Of a DNA stretch of 64,000 nt, positions 23,974-35,535 are shown one piece after another. The DNA comes from Aptenodytes patagonicus (Eukaryota > Chordata > Aves > Sphenisciformes > Spheniscidae), in assembly GCF_965638725.1 (NCBI RefSeq), contig NC_134970.1, positions 7,980,001 through 8,044,000 of the forward strand. The letters are read 5' to 3'. A model generated the notes under the pieces. That model had not been told where the DNA came from, searched no databases, and saw only the letters and a program-made list of their open reading frames with translations. How positions within the stretch are numbered: the stretch's first letter is position 1; the number at the start of each line of letters is the position of its first letter. A program made the translations under genes and the position numbers.

Positions 23974-25234
23974 GCTTCACCAAGGGCAAGTCTTGCCTGA
24001 CCAACCTAGTGGCCTTCTATGATGGACTGACTACATCCGTGGACGAGGGAAGAGCTACTGATGTCATCTATGTGGACTTCCGTAAGGCTTTTCACATGGT
24101 CCCCCACAACATCCTTCTCTCTAAATCGGAGAGATATGGATTTGATGGATGGACTATTCGGTGGATAAGGAATTGGCTGGATGGTCGCATCCAGAGGGTA
24201 GTGGTCAACGGCTCGATGTCCGGATGGAGATCAGTGGGACGAGTGGCGTCCCTCAGGAGCCCATATTGGGACCAGTACTGTTTAATGTCTTCGTCAATGA
24301 CATAGACAGCGGGATCGAGTGCACCTTCAGCAAATTTGCAGATGACACCAAGCTGAGTGGCGCAGTTGACACACCTGAGGGATGGGATGCCATTCAGAGG
24401 GACCTGGACAAGCTTGAGAAGTGGGTCCTCGTGAACCTCATGAGGTTCAACAAGACTAAGTGGAAGGTCCTGCACCTGGGTCGGGGCAACCGCCAGTATC
24501 AATACAGGCTGGGGGATGAAGGGATGGAGAGCAGCCCTGCCGAGAAGGACTTGGGGGTACTGGTGGATGAAAAGCTGGACATGAGCCAGCAATGTGCACT
24601 CGCAGCCCAGAAAGCCAACCGTATCCTGGGCTGCATAAAAAAATAAGCGTGGCCAGCAGGTGGAGGGAAATAATTCTGCCCCTCTACTCCGCTCTGGTGA
24701 GACCCCACCTGGAGTACGGCATCCAGCTCTGGAGTCCTCAGCACAAGAAAGACAGTGACCTGCTGGAGCGGGTCCAGAGGAGGCCACAAAAATGATCAGA
24801 GGGATGGAACACCTCTGCTGTGAGGACAGACTGAGAGAGTTGGGGTTGTTCAGCCTGGAGAAGAGACGGCTCCAGGGAGACCTTATTGCGGCCTTTCAGT
24901 ACTTAAAGGGGGCTTATAAGAAAGATGGGGACAGACTTTTTAACAGGGCCTGTAGCGACAGGACAAGGGGGAATGGCTTTAAACTAAAAGAGGGTAGATT
25001 CAGACTAGATATAAGGAAGAAATTTTTTGCCACGAGGGTGGTGAAACACTGGCACAGGTTTCCCAGAGAGGCTGTAGATGCCCCATCCCTGGAGACATTC
25101 AAGGTCAGGTTCAACGGGGCTTTGAGCAACCTGATCTAGCTGAAGATGTCCCTGCTCATTGCAGGGCGGTTGGACTAGATGACCTTTAAAGGTCCCTTCC
25201 AACCCAAACCACTCTGTGATTCTATGATTCTATG
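23974..25234 (+). mobile_element. CR1 LINE, 5'-truncated, sense orientation
   Basis: Last 1.26 kb of a chicken-repeat-1 non-LTR retrotransposon. Reverse transcriptase is readable in pieces: [12 protein letters not shown] near 24073-24108, a FADD catalytic box (family YADD/FADD) at 24335-24346, and the conserved stretch before the stop ([15 protein letters not shown]). Frameshifts near 24240 and a stop near 24645 break it. The 3' end carries the CR1 hallmark tail of repeated TGATTCTA near 25217-25234. The 5' truncation is normal for this family. No endonuclease domain remains, so it cannot move by itself. Confidence 0.93.
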
Positions 25235-25637
25235 AAACAAGAGGAGGAGGAGGAAGAGAAAGAGGAGAAGGCCCCAGGAGGAAGACGAGGAGGAGGAGGA
25301 ATAGGAGGCATAAGAGGGGGAGGCAGAGGAGGAGGAAGAAGAGGAAGAGAAAAAGGCAACAGGAAGCATCAGGAGGCAACAGGAGAAAGAGGCAAAAGGA
25401 GTCAGCTGGAAGAAACGGGAGGAGGAGGAGAAGGTGGAGGCAGTGGAAGAGGAGACAGAGGACGAGAAAGAGGAGGAAGAAGAGGAAGAAAGGGAGGCAA
25501 CAGCAGGCAACAAGAGGCAAGAGGAGGAGGAGACAAAAGGAGGTAAAAGGAGGCAACAGCAGGAGGAGGCAACAGGAGACAAGAGGAGGAGGAGGAGGAG
25601 GAGGAGGAGAAGGTAACAGGAGGCCAGAGGAGGCAAT
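25235..25637 (+). repeat. GGA-rich homopurine repeat, right part
   Basis: About 400 bases are almost wholly purine on the + strand, built of GGA, GAA and CAACAGGAGG-type units. Long open frames here are artefacts of triplet composition. Mirror-rich homopurine DNA of this length can form triplex structures. Confidence 0.93.
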
Positions 25638-25639
25638 AG

Positions 25640-25842
25640 GGGGTTCCTAGAAAGGCTGTCCAGTTCTGCAGCCCTTGGGGTGTTCCTGTCATGGGCTTCA
25701 CCATCTAACACCAAGGCTAGGCTCTTTGGTCCCCCGGGTGCTGCATGTTGCAACAGTGTGGTTTTCCCTCCCGCTGTTGCTGGCATGGACCTCATAACCG
25801 GGGGTATAGCGCCTTCTCCATTAAGGACATCCCGGGCAGCCA
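25640..25842 (-). mobile_element. ERV leader fragment, copy 1
   Basis: About 200 bases closely match 35341-35532, with roughly 11 extra bases near 25687. Read on the minus strand it begins with the 18-base sequence TGGCTGCCCGGGATGTCC, which sits three bases from an LTR in copy 2 and so looks like a primer binding site. No LTR is evident beside this copy. Confidence 0.55.
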
Positions 25843-28364
25843 GTCTTGCTGTCCACTCGGAAAGCCCGTCCGGAGCATTCCAGGGATGGGAGGGGTTAGA
25901 ACCCTGTGTTCCTGGCAGCTGTCTAACAGCATGTAGTACTGGGAGGGGGTCAGGCTAGCAGGAGCATTCCCTGGGGGTTTTTGGAGGATCCCAAGGGGTT
26001 GCTAGGGAGATGGGGCTGGTGAGTGGGCATCCCAGGATGCTATTGAAGTTCTCATGCGAGGTTAGCAGGGTTGCTGGGTCATCCCAGAGAAGCCACTGGG
26101 GTCTCTAGGTCAGCCCAGAGGAGCTGTTGTGGTGTCTTGTGCATCTTGTGGAGGAGGAGGGGGCACTGTGGCCCTTGGCAGTTGCCCACAGGTCACCTTG
26201 GGAGACAGAGCCCCTCCATGTCGGTGTGGAGCCTGAGGGGCCCAGCCCCAGGCAGGATACTGCCGTCTCTGCCCGCTCCCAGAGGAACCCCCCTTCCAGC
26301 GTTGGACAAGGGAAGCCCGTTCCTACCCACAGGATCACACCCAAAGACCACCCTGTCCCACGAGTGCAAGAGCCGCCCAGCCTGCCGCAAGCCCCCCAGG
26401 CGCCCTTTGATGCCAAGGCCCTGGCTGCCCATCAATGGCACCGGCAGCTCTGCTGCCTGGACGGCCCACTGCACTGTGGGGGGGGCCAGGGGTCCGGGCA
26501 GGCCTGGGCTGCCCATGAGGAAACGGGCATCTTGTGCTCCCCTGCAAAAGCGGGTGGCATGGCTGGGAAGCTGCAGAGCCCCGCACCGCCCCAGCACAGC
26601 TTGGCCCTGCGCCAGCGTGGGGCACCCACTGGCCAGTGAGGTGGGACATGTGGGGCTGCGCTCCATATGCCCTGTGTCCCCATCCTGCCATGCTGGGACC
26701 CTGCTATGGGCCGTGCCGCCCAGTGCCCGCAGTGCAGCCTATGCCCCTGTGCAGGGACCTTCCTGGACCCTGCAGGCCACTGTAAGACAAGGAAGGGGCA
26801 CACTTCCATTTCAAACTAGGGAAGTCAAGGCAGAATCAGCACGGGTGAGAAAAAAATGGTCTTTGTTAACCAGACGTACCCCTGGGCCCCTGACAGCACG
26901 TCTGGGCTACTGGGTTTTTCTTCCTGGCGTACGAAACAGTTGCAAGAGGAGAAACACTGACGGAAGCAGCTGTCCCATGGGGCAGGAGCAAAGCCCCCTT
27001 TCCAGCACCCTTTCTTGTTTCCCGGGTATGCCCAGGAGAGCTGGAACCCTGCCCGGCAGGCCAGGCCAGGCCAGGCAGCTGCCCGGCACGGGAGCGTGGC
27101 AGGGTTTGGGAGCCCACAGGCATGGGGTTCCGCCGCCTGTAAGGGCGGCAGCCGTCTTGCCCCAGGGGAGCCCACAGGGTCTCCCCGCCCTACTCAGCCC
27201 TGGGGAGCCCCAATGTGATGTCAGAGCCGCCGCTGTGAGGTCAGAGCTGGCTGCCTGCACAGCCCTGTGGCGCGTGGGGAAGGAGCCCACAGCTGCTGTG
27301 TGGCTGTTGCCCTGGGCAGGCGCGCTCCTGCTGGGGGGGGCGGCGTGGGGCTGCTGCCGGAGCTGTTTTTGCCTGGGCAGGCCACACTGCTGCGGCTGAG
27401 GGGGAAGAGCTGAGCGGGGAGCCTGTCTTTGCCCAGAGATGGCGAGGAGAAAGGGCCCCCAGAGAAGATGCCAAGGGGCCTCCAAAGGCTCCTTGGGGAA
27501 CAAGGCTGACCAACAGCCAGCAGGGGAGGCAGCGGGGCCGAGCCGCTGCCAGACGAGTAGGTACGAAACGGGCTGCTCCTGCCCAGGGCGTCACGTTGGG
27601 GTGGTAGCACGGACGTGGTGTAACACGGTCAGTGGGGTGCGCAGCAGCATGGGGAAGCCAACAGAGGTTTGCTGAAGAAGAGCCCCGTGGCTTGCGAAGC
27701 CCCCCTTCTGTGGGGATGGGTCTCGGCTGAAAGCCTGGCTCGCTCTCCCGGCCAAAAGCCAGTGTGCAGCAGGGCCTTTTGGGGAGGCGGTAGCCTCGTG
27801 CTGCAGGGGTCGGAGCCCAGCCCTGCTGCACGGGGAGATTTTGCTGCGCGGGGAGTCCAAGCCCCTGGGACCTGGGACTGGCCCCCTTGGGACGTTGAGG
27901 CACAGTCCTGCCTGGCTGAGGGGGGCAGCTGAGCGGGGAGAAGAGGGGTCGGGAGACCATCAGCGCCCAGGGAAGAGGTGGGGGGCTGCGGTGGGGGACA
28001 GCAGCCTGTGCCCCCTCCCCGAACGGCCACTGAGAGGTGCCTGCCGAGGGGCAGGATGGCGCCAGGGGCCAGGGAGCAGGGAGGGACAGGGTGAGAATTG
28101 GGCTGTGCTGCCGGGTGGGCTTCCCGAGGCAGGGGACCGCTGCTGCCAGCTCGCTTCCTCTTCTCCCACTGTGGGCCTGTAAAGCAAAGGATGGGGAAAG
28201 GCGGGGGGAACCCCTGGAAGCAGCCCAGCTGTGCTGCCCTCTCTCGCTGCTGCTGGAACGGCCCATCCTCTGGCAAGGGCCTCCGCTCAGGCTACCTCTG
28301 CCCACCTCGGCTCCTGCAGCGTGGGGACAGTGGGCAACCGGCATTTGTCTTTTTCCTCCCACAG
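25843..28364. other. GC-rich flank upstream of SUN gene, no exon supported
   Basis: Open frames of up to 442 codons (+) and 373 codons (-) overlap here, but they are proline/arginine/alanine-rich shadows with no domain. The SUN gene promoter and 5' untranslated exon probably lie in this stretch; I cannot place them. Short GGCCAGGCCAGG repeats occur near 27058-27080. Confidence 0.5.
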
Positions 28365-28374
28365 GAACCTCTGC

Positions 28375-30317
28375 ATGGAGGTGGAGCTGGTGGAACTGTC
28401 TTCGATGTCAACCGCCGGCTCAGCCTCTCAAGGGCCTGCCAAGTGGCGTGACGAGGCCACAGAAATTGCAAGTAAGTTCAGCACTGCTGCTTGCTGTGAA
28501 GTCCTCTGGGGTGAACTTGGAGAGCTGCGCTGTGCCAGAGCTCTGGCCAAATGTCACAAGTGGCAGGAGAAGTGCAGGCTGCCCTGCTCTTTGGCCCAGG
28601 GAGGGAGAGTGTGTAGGACTCGGTGCCCGCCTCCCCACAGGGAGCTGAAACATGTGTGGCTGGGCATCCTGGAGAAGAGACCTCAAGAGACGGGCCTAAC
28701 TTTTCTCTCGTTTCTTTGCCCAGGGACAGTCTTCAGCCTTACTTGCCATCTGGCAGGTGCCCTTGTCTCTCTGTGGAGACATCTGCTGAGCACGTGCATC
28801 TTCGCCGTGTACGTACTACTTGTTTCTGCTGTGGACAGGGGGGAGAAAGGGGATGTGTGAGGGCCGGTGCAAGCAAAGGGGAGAGCAGAGGGTGTTCCCC
28901 AGCCAGCAGCAGGGGGCTCCCACTCGGGCACCAAAGCTCGGGCGCTGCTCGTGCTGTGGCCATTCTCAGGGAGAGCCAAGAGCAAAGCCCCTCGGAAGTC
29001 TCACTCCCACGCATTTGCCGGAGCCCCAGACTTTGGCTGCGGTAGGACAAACTGCCACGTAGCCAGACGCTCGGGTGCAGAGCCAAGCCTCCGCAGGGGA
29101 AGGGTTTCCCCCGGCTCTGGCAAGGGAGAGTCTGGAGGTGCAGGTCTGGGAGGGCTCTGGGAGGAAAGCCAGACAAGGCTCCTGCGCTTCCCAGCTGTGC
29201 GGAAAAACACCCCCAAGAGAGATCTGTGTGATGGCAAGTGAGAACAGGCCTGCTTTCTCAGCCAAAGAGAGAGCAAGGTCCACACCAGAAAGACTGCTGA
29301 AAAGCAGTCTTCATTTGCTCGACCTCTTGGCTTCCCTGGATAGTTTTCATTCCCTTTTGGAAGGTGCTCCTGGAGCCCTTCCTTTGGGGAAGATCTGCCG
29401 GCAGTGTTGAATGGCGTGGACAGAAATCGTGTTCCTCCTGTGTGCTGCTCTGTCAGCTCTCTGTCAGCAGCAGGCTTCCAAAACGGTGGCTTTCTGGCCT
29501 GAAAAGGGAAATCCACCCGTGAAAGGGTTTGCCCACGACTTGGTTCGTTGACAGCCACAGGACTCCCTCTTTTTCAGGCAAAAGATGGCCCTCCAGAAGA
29601 AGAGGTTCTTGAAAGTCGTCTTCTTGTTGCTCCCAGTGGCTCTTGGTGAGTTTTCGTGAGCAAACATCTGAGGGCGACAGCCTGGCTGTGCTGGATGCCA
29701 GCTTTCAGCTGGCCAGCTTTCCTTTTGGGCCAGTATGTGCGGAAACTCCCGTGGCCCAAGTGCTTCCCGAGTATGTCCTTGAGTGGGACTGGCTTTCGGA
29801 CTAGCAGTAAGACTGGTAGTCTCCCAGCCATGCTGCTGCTCTGGCCACTGGACCAAATGGCTTGCGTAGTCTGCAAGTCTGCGAGCGAAGGGCGTAGGTA
29901 TTTCCAAGCCTGAACTGGGGATTCCCAGGGGGGAGGGGCCGTGCAGGGGGACCGATGGAGAGGTACCTCTCCTAGCCCATGCAGCCTGGTCTCGGTGCTC
30001 ACTGAAGCAGTGAGGGGAAATGGGGAATAGCTCTGGGGCAGCGAGCACACCTGAAGATCACGGCTGCGCAGTCCCCTCAAGCCGGGGCTGATGGCTCCCG
30101 GTCGGAGGCGCGTCCTCTCTCTGCGCCCCCACGTTCCCCACCTCCTCAGCTAACCTGCTGCCCCACCCCCAAGGCAACAGGGAGGAGACAACGCGACTGC
30201 AGGGATCGCTAGCAACCCCAGTAAAATAACTGTCTCTTGGTGATGTGAATTGCAGCTGGTGTTTACTGCGGGACCTCGCTGCCAGCGTGGACAATGCCGG
30301 CAAAGGGACTGAGAGAG
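28375..30317 (+). other. SUN gene exons 1-4: N-terminus and membrane segments
   Basis: Coding exons 28375-28471 (acceptor for the exon at 28364), 28724-28808, 29578-29645, 30256-30317. The donor of exon 2 was chosen at 28809 (GTACGT), because the neighbouring GT at 28807 and 28813 break phase with exon 3. Exon 3 encodes the KKRFLKVVFLLLPVAL membrane segment, preceded by basic residues as expected for the nucleoplasmic side. Confidence 0.78.
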
Positions 30318-33300
30318 GTCGGTGACTCTTGTGGGACAGGCACCTCCGGCAACGGAGCGTGGCTGACAGTGGCTGGATAAATCACGGGCTCTTCTGCTTC
30401 CACGCAGGGTGACCCAAAGAAGCAGCAGCTTTTGCCGTCTCTTCCTAGGGAACCCTCTCCTGGGAAGCCCCGGCGGCTCTGGTAGCGGATGCTCTAATGG
30501 AGCGTTTTTCCCTTTCAGGAGCTGACAAGGGTGTCTGCAGCAGACCTCAAGACCCTGCGGTAAGAGATGTTTCCTGAGCTGGAATTGGTTCGGTGCAGAA
30601 GCCTCAGCCGACCTCGTGCTACCTGCACTCGTTTTCCTAACAGCCAGGGCTCCCGTACTTCCCTCCTGCCTTTGCCTTTTGCTCAACCTGGTGCGGAAGG
30701 GAAGCACTCGCAAAGCAGGGAAAGCACATGTGTCTCTCCTCCTTGCTGAGCTCAGGTGCTCCCCAGAGGGGATGGGCCGCTCTCTGACAAGATCTGCTTT
30801 CCTGTTCCTGCAGGCACTCGAGCGCTTTGTTGGCGGAGCAAACCCAAAAGATGCAGCTTCTGCTGGAGGAGGTGGCTCAACTGAGGGCGGAGCTCAGCAG
30901 TGTGAAGGTGATCCTGCATTTTGGGGAAGGAGGCTTGGCTGGGCAGAACCCCCGAGAAAGCACTCCTTGGGGTTGTTGGTGGGGCCGGACTGCTGACCGC
31001 CGCAACCCAGCCTTTGCCCCAGGGGCTTGCTGGCTCAGCTTCTGCGCTGCACAGGCCCTCCTCCAGCCCCAGTTTAACCGAGCTGCTTCAGGCAGCGGAG
31101 GACTCCCGACAGCCTTCCCTTGGCATGCCGACACCTCTGGCTGCTCTGGCCAGGCCCCTGAGGCAGTGGTGAGACCCAGGCACGCTCACGGCGCCAGCCA
31201 TCGCTGGCAGGGCCTGAGCCCATCTCCCAGCTGACCTGGAGAGCGTGGAAGGTGGGGAGGAGGGTGTGGGGACCCTCGTCAACCCACCTCGGGGACATGG
31301 TCGTGGCCGTGGACACAGATACGGTTCCTCAGTCCTCACGGCTCACGTCAGCAGCAGAGAGTCTTGCAGCTCTGTGGACTTGAGACTGGGCTTGCCTTGC
31401 ATTTCTGACACTGACCCTTTGCCTCTGCGGACGCTAGTAGCCATGCCGAACTGCCCGCTGATGTGATCCTTTTCTGTGTTTGTTTATGGCATGCCCAGGA
31501 AGTTCAGAAAGTGAACCAGGCGGCGTCCGAGATGGCTTCGGAAGTCTACGTCCAGATGTCTGACTGGGCCCTGAAAAGCTCTGGTATGGACACAAGCAGC
31601 CCAGTCTCCTTGGCCTGCGCTTGTCTGTAGCACTCCCCAAAGGAGCCTGCGCTCCAGGCGCTGCTCTCCAAAGTGGGGGAGCTTAAACGCTTCATGGGGT
31701 CCAAGAGCAAGGCTGTGGCAGAGTGGCGCTCTCAGACTCCCTCCCAGTCCTGCCCTTGGCCTTCGCAGGGCTGCCTCTGGCACTGCCCCCGCACGTGTTC
31801 CTGTGCTGATGGAGGGGCTCTCTTCCTCTCCACTGCATTTGAAAAGGGAATGGCTGGGCCGTCCTTTGCTGCCCATGCAGCAAGCCCTCAGCTTCGGTCT
31901 GCTGTCATTCACATGGGTGCCTGCTGTCTCCGAGAACCCTCAGACCTTCTCCTCGTGGCACTGTGAGAGAAGCAGCCACCAGGCACGTGGCTGCCATCAT
32001 TCCCCTGAACAGCTGGGCACCCCCACCAGCGTGGTGATGAGGACAGGACTGACAGACGTGGAGCTGGCCCGCAACATCAGAAATAGTGTCTGAGCACCAA
32101 GTCCTCCTAGTCTGTGGCCTCTTGCAGTCACGTGCTCTCCCTTCCTTACAGGTGCCACCATCGACGTGCAGAGAACTTCCGAGACCTACAGCTGCAAAGA
32201 GAATTGGGGCTGCAGGGTTTTATGGTTCTTTCGCACTGCCAACCCTCCTGATACTATTTTGCAGGTATCGTAGCAGAAATCATCGGTGCCGGTTTCCTTC
32301 CTTCCTTCCTGTGAAGTTAGGGGCTGACCTCAGGGGCTCTCCCCTCAGTCCAGTGGTACTGCTCAAGCCCGCAGTGTTGATCAGGTTCCTGAAACCAAAG
32401 CTCTAACACAGGGCTGGGCTTGCTAGAAATCAGTGGTTCCCCTCAGGAGGGGAACGGAGCTGAGCTGAGCCGAGCCGCTGCATCTTGCCCACAGTCCTCT
32501 GCCACAGCTGGGTGAAAGACTTTCTCCCTGGTGACCCCGTTTCCGCGCTCATCCCTAACAGCACCTTTTTGGGGGTGGGAGGCGGGAGCCGGGGGTGTGC
32601 CCTGCAGAGCCACTGGGCAGAGACGTGTTTCTGCTAGGCCCCTGACTAGGATGGTTTCATAACCGCTATTCTCCTCTGCTCCGTAATACTGAGAGCCCCC
32701 TTTGTCAGGCAGGGAAGAAGGCCTCCTGCTTCTGTCCATTTCCTCACACGCGCCTCATTTTCGAGGCACCACAGACACACCGGCGCCTACGCTTCAAGCT
32801 GCATGGGCAGTTGTGTTGGCCCCAACACTCCCTCACACTTCATTGCTCTCGCGTTCTGGTTGCAGCCGGATGTTTCCCCAGGAAACTGCTGGCCTTTACA
32901 AGGGCATCAGGGCCAGGTGGTCATCAGGTTGCCAGCACAAGTCCATCTCACTGCCGTCACTGTGCAGCACATTGCCAAAGAAGTCTCTCCATCTGGGACC
33001 GTCATCAGCGCCCCCAGAGACGTCGCTGTCTTTGTAAGTCTCTGCTGGGCGCTTCTGGCGGGGATCTGGCCCGGGGGAAAAGCCGTGACAGGGTCTTGCT
33101 CGCTTTTGTGCATCCTCTGAGGTTTGTGCCCTGCTCTCTCCTGAGCACTGCGGTGCGCTAGCAGGGTACTTGAAGGGCTCTAGAGGTTTCATCCCTCTTA
33201 AGGCTTGTTCTGACCAAGCACCTCAGGGTTCTTGACCAAAACTCAAGGCGGAGACTCAGCTCCACCGTAACCAGTGCTAGACTGCTGCTAGAGCCCCAGG

Positions 33301-34448
33301 AGAGGGTGGGTAGATAACAGGGCTGATGCAGCGCGTACGTTGCCTCTTTGTCGGGACGAGTCTGAGCTGCTCTCCTTGTGCTTTGCCCCTGAGGGAGTAG
33401 ACGCGGACGGAGAAGAGGAGACTCTCCTTGGGACATTCACGTACAACGTGGCGAAAGAGCTCATTCAGACCTTCCCTCTGAAGGTACGGTCCACGCGCGG
33501 GGGCAAGATGCCAGGGAGCCAAAGAGGTTTGCCTGCAAGTCCATGGCAGGAAGAGCGTGAATGCTTTCTCCCTGGGCAGAGGGGCCCAGACCACCGCCGA
33601 GAGAGACCTGGCGGGCTTGGGAGGGCTGAGTAGCACACGGTGGTGGTAGCAAAAGGATAGCGAGGGCAGGGTCAGGCCCGTGGGAGCACAAGTCCCGAGA
33701 GATTCCCCGGCTGGACCCACTGCCTTCAGCAGAGCCAGCTGCACACGCAGCCACTCCACCCGAGCAATGTCTTTGTGCCGTGGAGAAACAGGGACGCCTG
33801 GCGGCGAAAGCCATTGGGCAGCACCGTCGCTCCATCCTGTGGCCTGCTGGCAGGCTGGCCAGCGTCCTCTCCTCCCAACATCGCATGCCCCTTCTCTCCT
33901 GGTGCTCTCACACCTGCCAGGAGGAAAGCAGGCAGAGCAGACAGCGGGAGCTCGGTGGGGTTGCACACCAGCTGCCCCACGCATAGGAGCACCTCCCCGG
34001 CCTCTCTGTCAGCACAGAGCAAGCAACAGAGGGAAGGGGCAGAGGGCAGGGAGACTGAGCCCCAGCCGGGCCGGCATGCAGAGGATGCCAGGTGCCTTCC
34101 CCCTTCCCATGTCCCCAGCCTCCCCAGCAGACCCACTACCAGCAGCGAGCCTCAGATTTCCACAGCCGCTCCCACCCACTTTCAGGAGCTTGTTCCTCAG
34201 CAGGAGCAGGACTGGCAGGGGGAGAAACATTGATTGCATTGTCGCTCATAACACCCCCCGTTTCCTTTTCCCTCTTTCCTTCACAGAACGCGCCGCTTCC
34301 CAGAGCCTTTTCATACGTCAAACTTCTTGTGAAGAGCAACTGGGGAAACCCAGCGTACACCTGCATTTATCGAGTGCAGGTTCATGGGAAGATGGCAAAC
34401 CAGAAAGCCTGGACTGAAACCAGAGGAAAAGAAGAGGGACAAACATAA
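28375..34448 (+). CDS. SUN3-like: SUN-domain protein, SUN3/SPAG4-like, testis-type
   Basis: Eleven coding exons join in phase to 354 codons, close to human SUN3 (357 aa). SUN proteins sit in the inner nuclear membrane and bind KASH-domain partners in the perinuclear space, forming LINC bridges to the cytoskeleton. The short SUN3, SPAG4 and SUN5 members act mainly in spermatids. Layout: residues 1-33 polar; hydrophobic stretch 35-60; second, stronger membrane segment about 71-88; coiled-coil about 105-175 (LLAEQTQKMQLLLEEV at its core); SUN domain about 180-340 with PGNCW at 220-224, GTFTY in the 272-301 exon and SNWGNPAYTCIYRVQVHG at 318-335. The start ATG at 28375 is ten bases into its exon. 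No break is seen. Which of SUN3 or SPAG4 it descends from is uncertain. Confidence 0.88.
30519..31583 (+). other. SUN gene exons 5-7: coiled coil
   Basis: Exons 30519-30559, 30814-30907, 31499-31583 encode heptad-rich sequence that in SUN proteins drives trimer formation in the perinuclear space. Phases are 2, 0 and 1 at their ends and agree with the neighbours. Confidence 0.8.
32152..34448 (+). other. SUN gene exons 8-11: SUN domain
   Basis: Exons 32152-32264, 32866-33033, 33394-33483, 34287-34448. The first holds the region just before the domain (ATIDVQRTSETY), where the KASH lid lies in related proteins. The remaining three form the beta-sandwich. The TAA stop at 34446-34448 closes the frame. 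Confidence 0.88.
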
Positions 34449-34452
34449 TAAA
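34447..34452 (+). terminator. Polyadenylation signal overlapping SUN stop codon
   Basis: The stop and signal share bases in TAATAAA, so AATAAA begins at the second base of the stop. If used, the 3' untranslated region is only some 15-25 bases long. Confidence 0.6.
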
Positions 34453-35340
34453 GAAGAAAAAGCGTGTGTGTGGGGAAAGATGTGGCAATTCGGATCGGTG
34501 TAGAGGATTGGTCTCCAAAGTGGGGTGCGCAAGAAGATCCATTGAGGGGAGGCCGGGCGCATGTGGAAAATGTTAGAACTTCTACTTAATTTTTTCTTAA
34601 AAATGAGGGAGATAGTAAGCGTTCCTAAGATTTAATCTAGAGAGGAGAGGCCCAGCCTGGCACCGCTCCTTCTCCCGCCGCCCCGGGAGGCTCCGCAAGT
34701 GGCACCAGCCTAGGGCACGCAGAAGGGCCCGGCTTCAGTTTACAACAGGGAGACTGCCACCCGCCGCCACAGCAGGCGCCGCAGGAGCTTTCCCAGGAGC
34801 CCGCCCACCTTCTTCCTGGCTTCTCAGCCAATGGCGCCCGCCAGGCGGTGACAGGCAGGGCCTCCCGCCAGCCACTGCAGCGCCCTTCTCTGGCCCCGCC
34901 CCACTGCTACCCCGCTGCCACGGCAACTGGGCAGCCTGCAGGCGCGGGTTGCGGGGCGAGCAACAAGCCTTGGGACAACTCTTTGGGGCTCCCAGGGCCG
35001 GGGGTGGGGAGCTCCTCCCTTACTTTCCCGATAGTGGGGCCGGAGGAGCAGATGGAACAATTTGGCCTGGCACCTTCCCAGCACCCAGGCTGTCGGTTTG
35101 TCGGTTAACCCGTAGTTTCTGTAAAACGGGTGTGGGGAGCCTGTCTGACTGGCCTGTCGGAAACCCCATGCCTCACCCCAGGAATGTCCCCGTCCTAGAT
35201 CTTGCTACTCTCTGTTGGGAGGTCCTTTTGTGTCACACTGATTAGTGTCGACGGGGAATTTTCACCCCTTGTTATTCTGACCTCCCCTTGGCATTTGGAC
35301 GACCCTGACCCGTCTTTCCTTTTGACGGACCAGCGTCTCT
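34453..35340. other. Intergenic, GC-rich, no gene recognised
   Basis: 34640-35050 is rich in CpG and GC and could be regulatory, but no exon or promoter motif could be supported. 35100-35340 may be further leader sequence of the adjacent minus-strand retroviral element. Confidence 0.4.
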
Positions 35341-35532
35341 GGGGTTCCCAGGAAGGCTGGCCAGTTCTGCAGCCCTTGGGGTGTTCCTCCACCATCTAAC
35401 ACTAAGGCTAGGCTCTTTGGTCCCCCGGGTGCTGCATGTTGCAACACTGTGGTTTTCCCTCCCGCTGTTGCTGTCATGGACCTCATAACCGGGGTATAGC
35501 ATCTTCTCCATTAAGGACATCCCGGGCAGCCA
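35341..35532 (-). mobile_element. ERV leader fragment with primer binding site, copy 2
   Basis: Matches 25640-25842. On the minus strand the LTR end (CA at 35536) is followed by a three-base spacer and TGGCTGCCCGGGATGTCC (35532 to 35515), which has the spacing and TGG start of a tRNA primer site. I cannot name the primer tRNA. Confidence 0.6.
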
Positions 35533-35535
35533 GAC

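Noticed and set aside
25232-25616. Glu/Arg-rich open frames as a nuclear protein
   Set aside because: Direct translation of GGA/GAA triplet repeat.
26071-27399. 442-codon open frame on + strand, with a 373-codon minus frame at 27241-28362
   Set aside because: GC-rich DNA rarely gives stops; the composition is Pro/Arg/Ala/Ser-heavy, several frames are open at once, and no domain or splice pattern fits.
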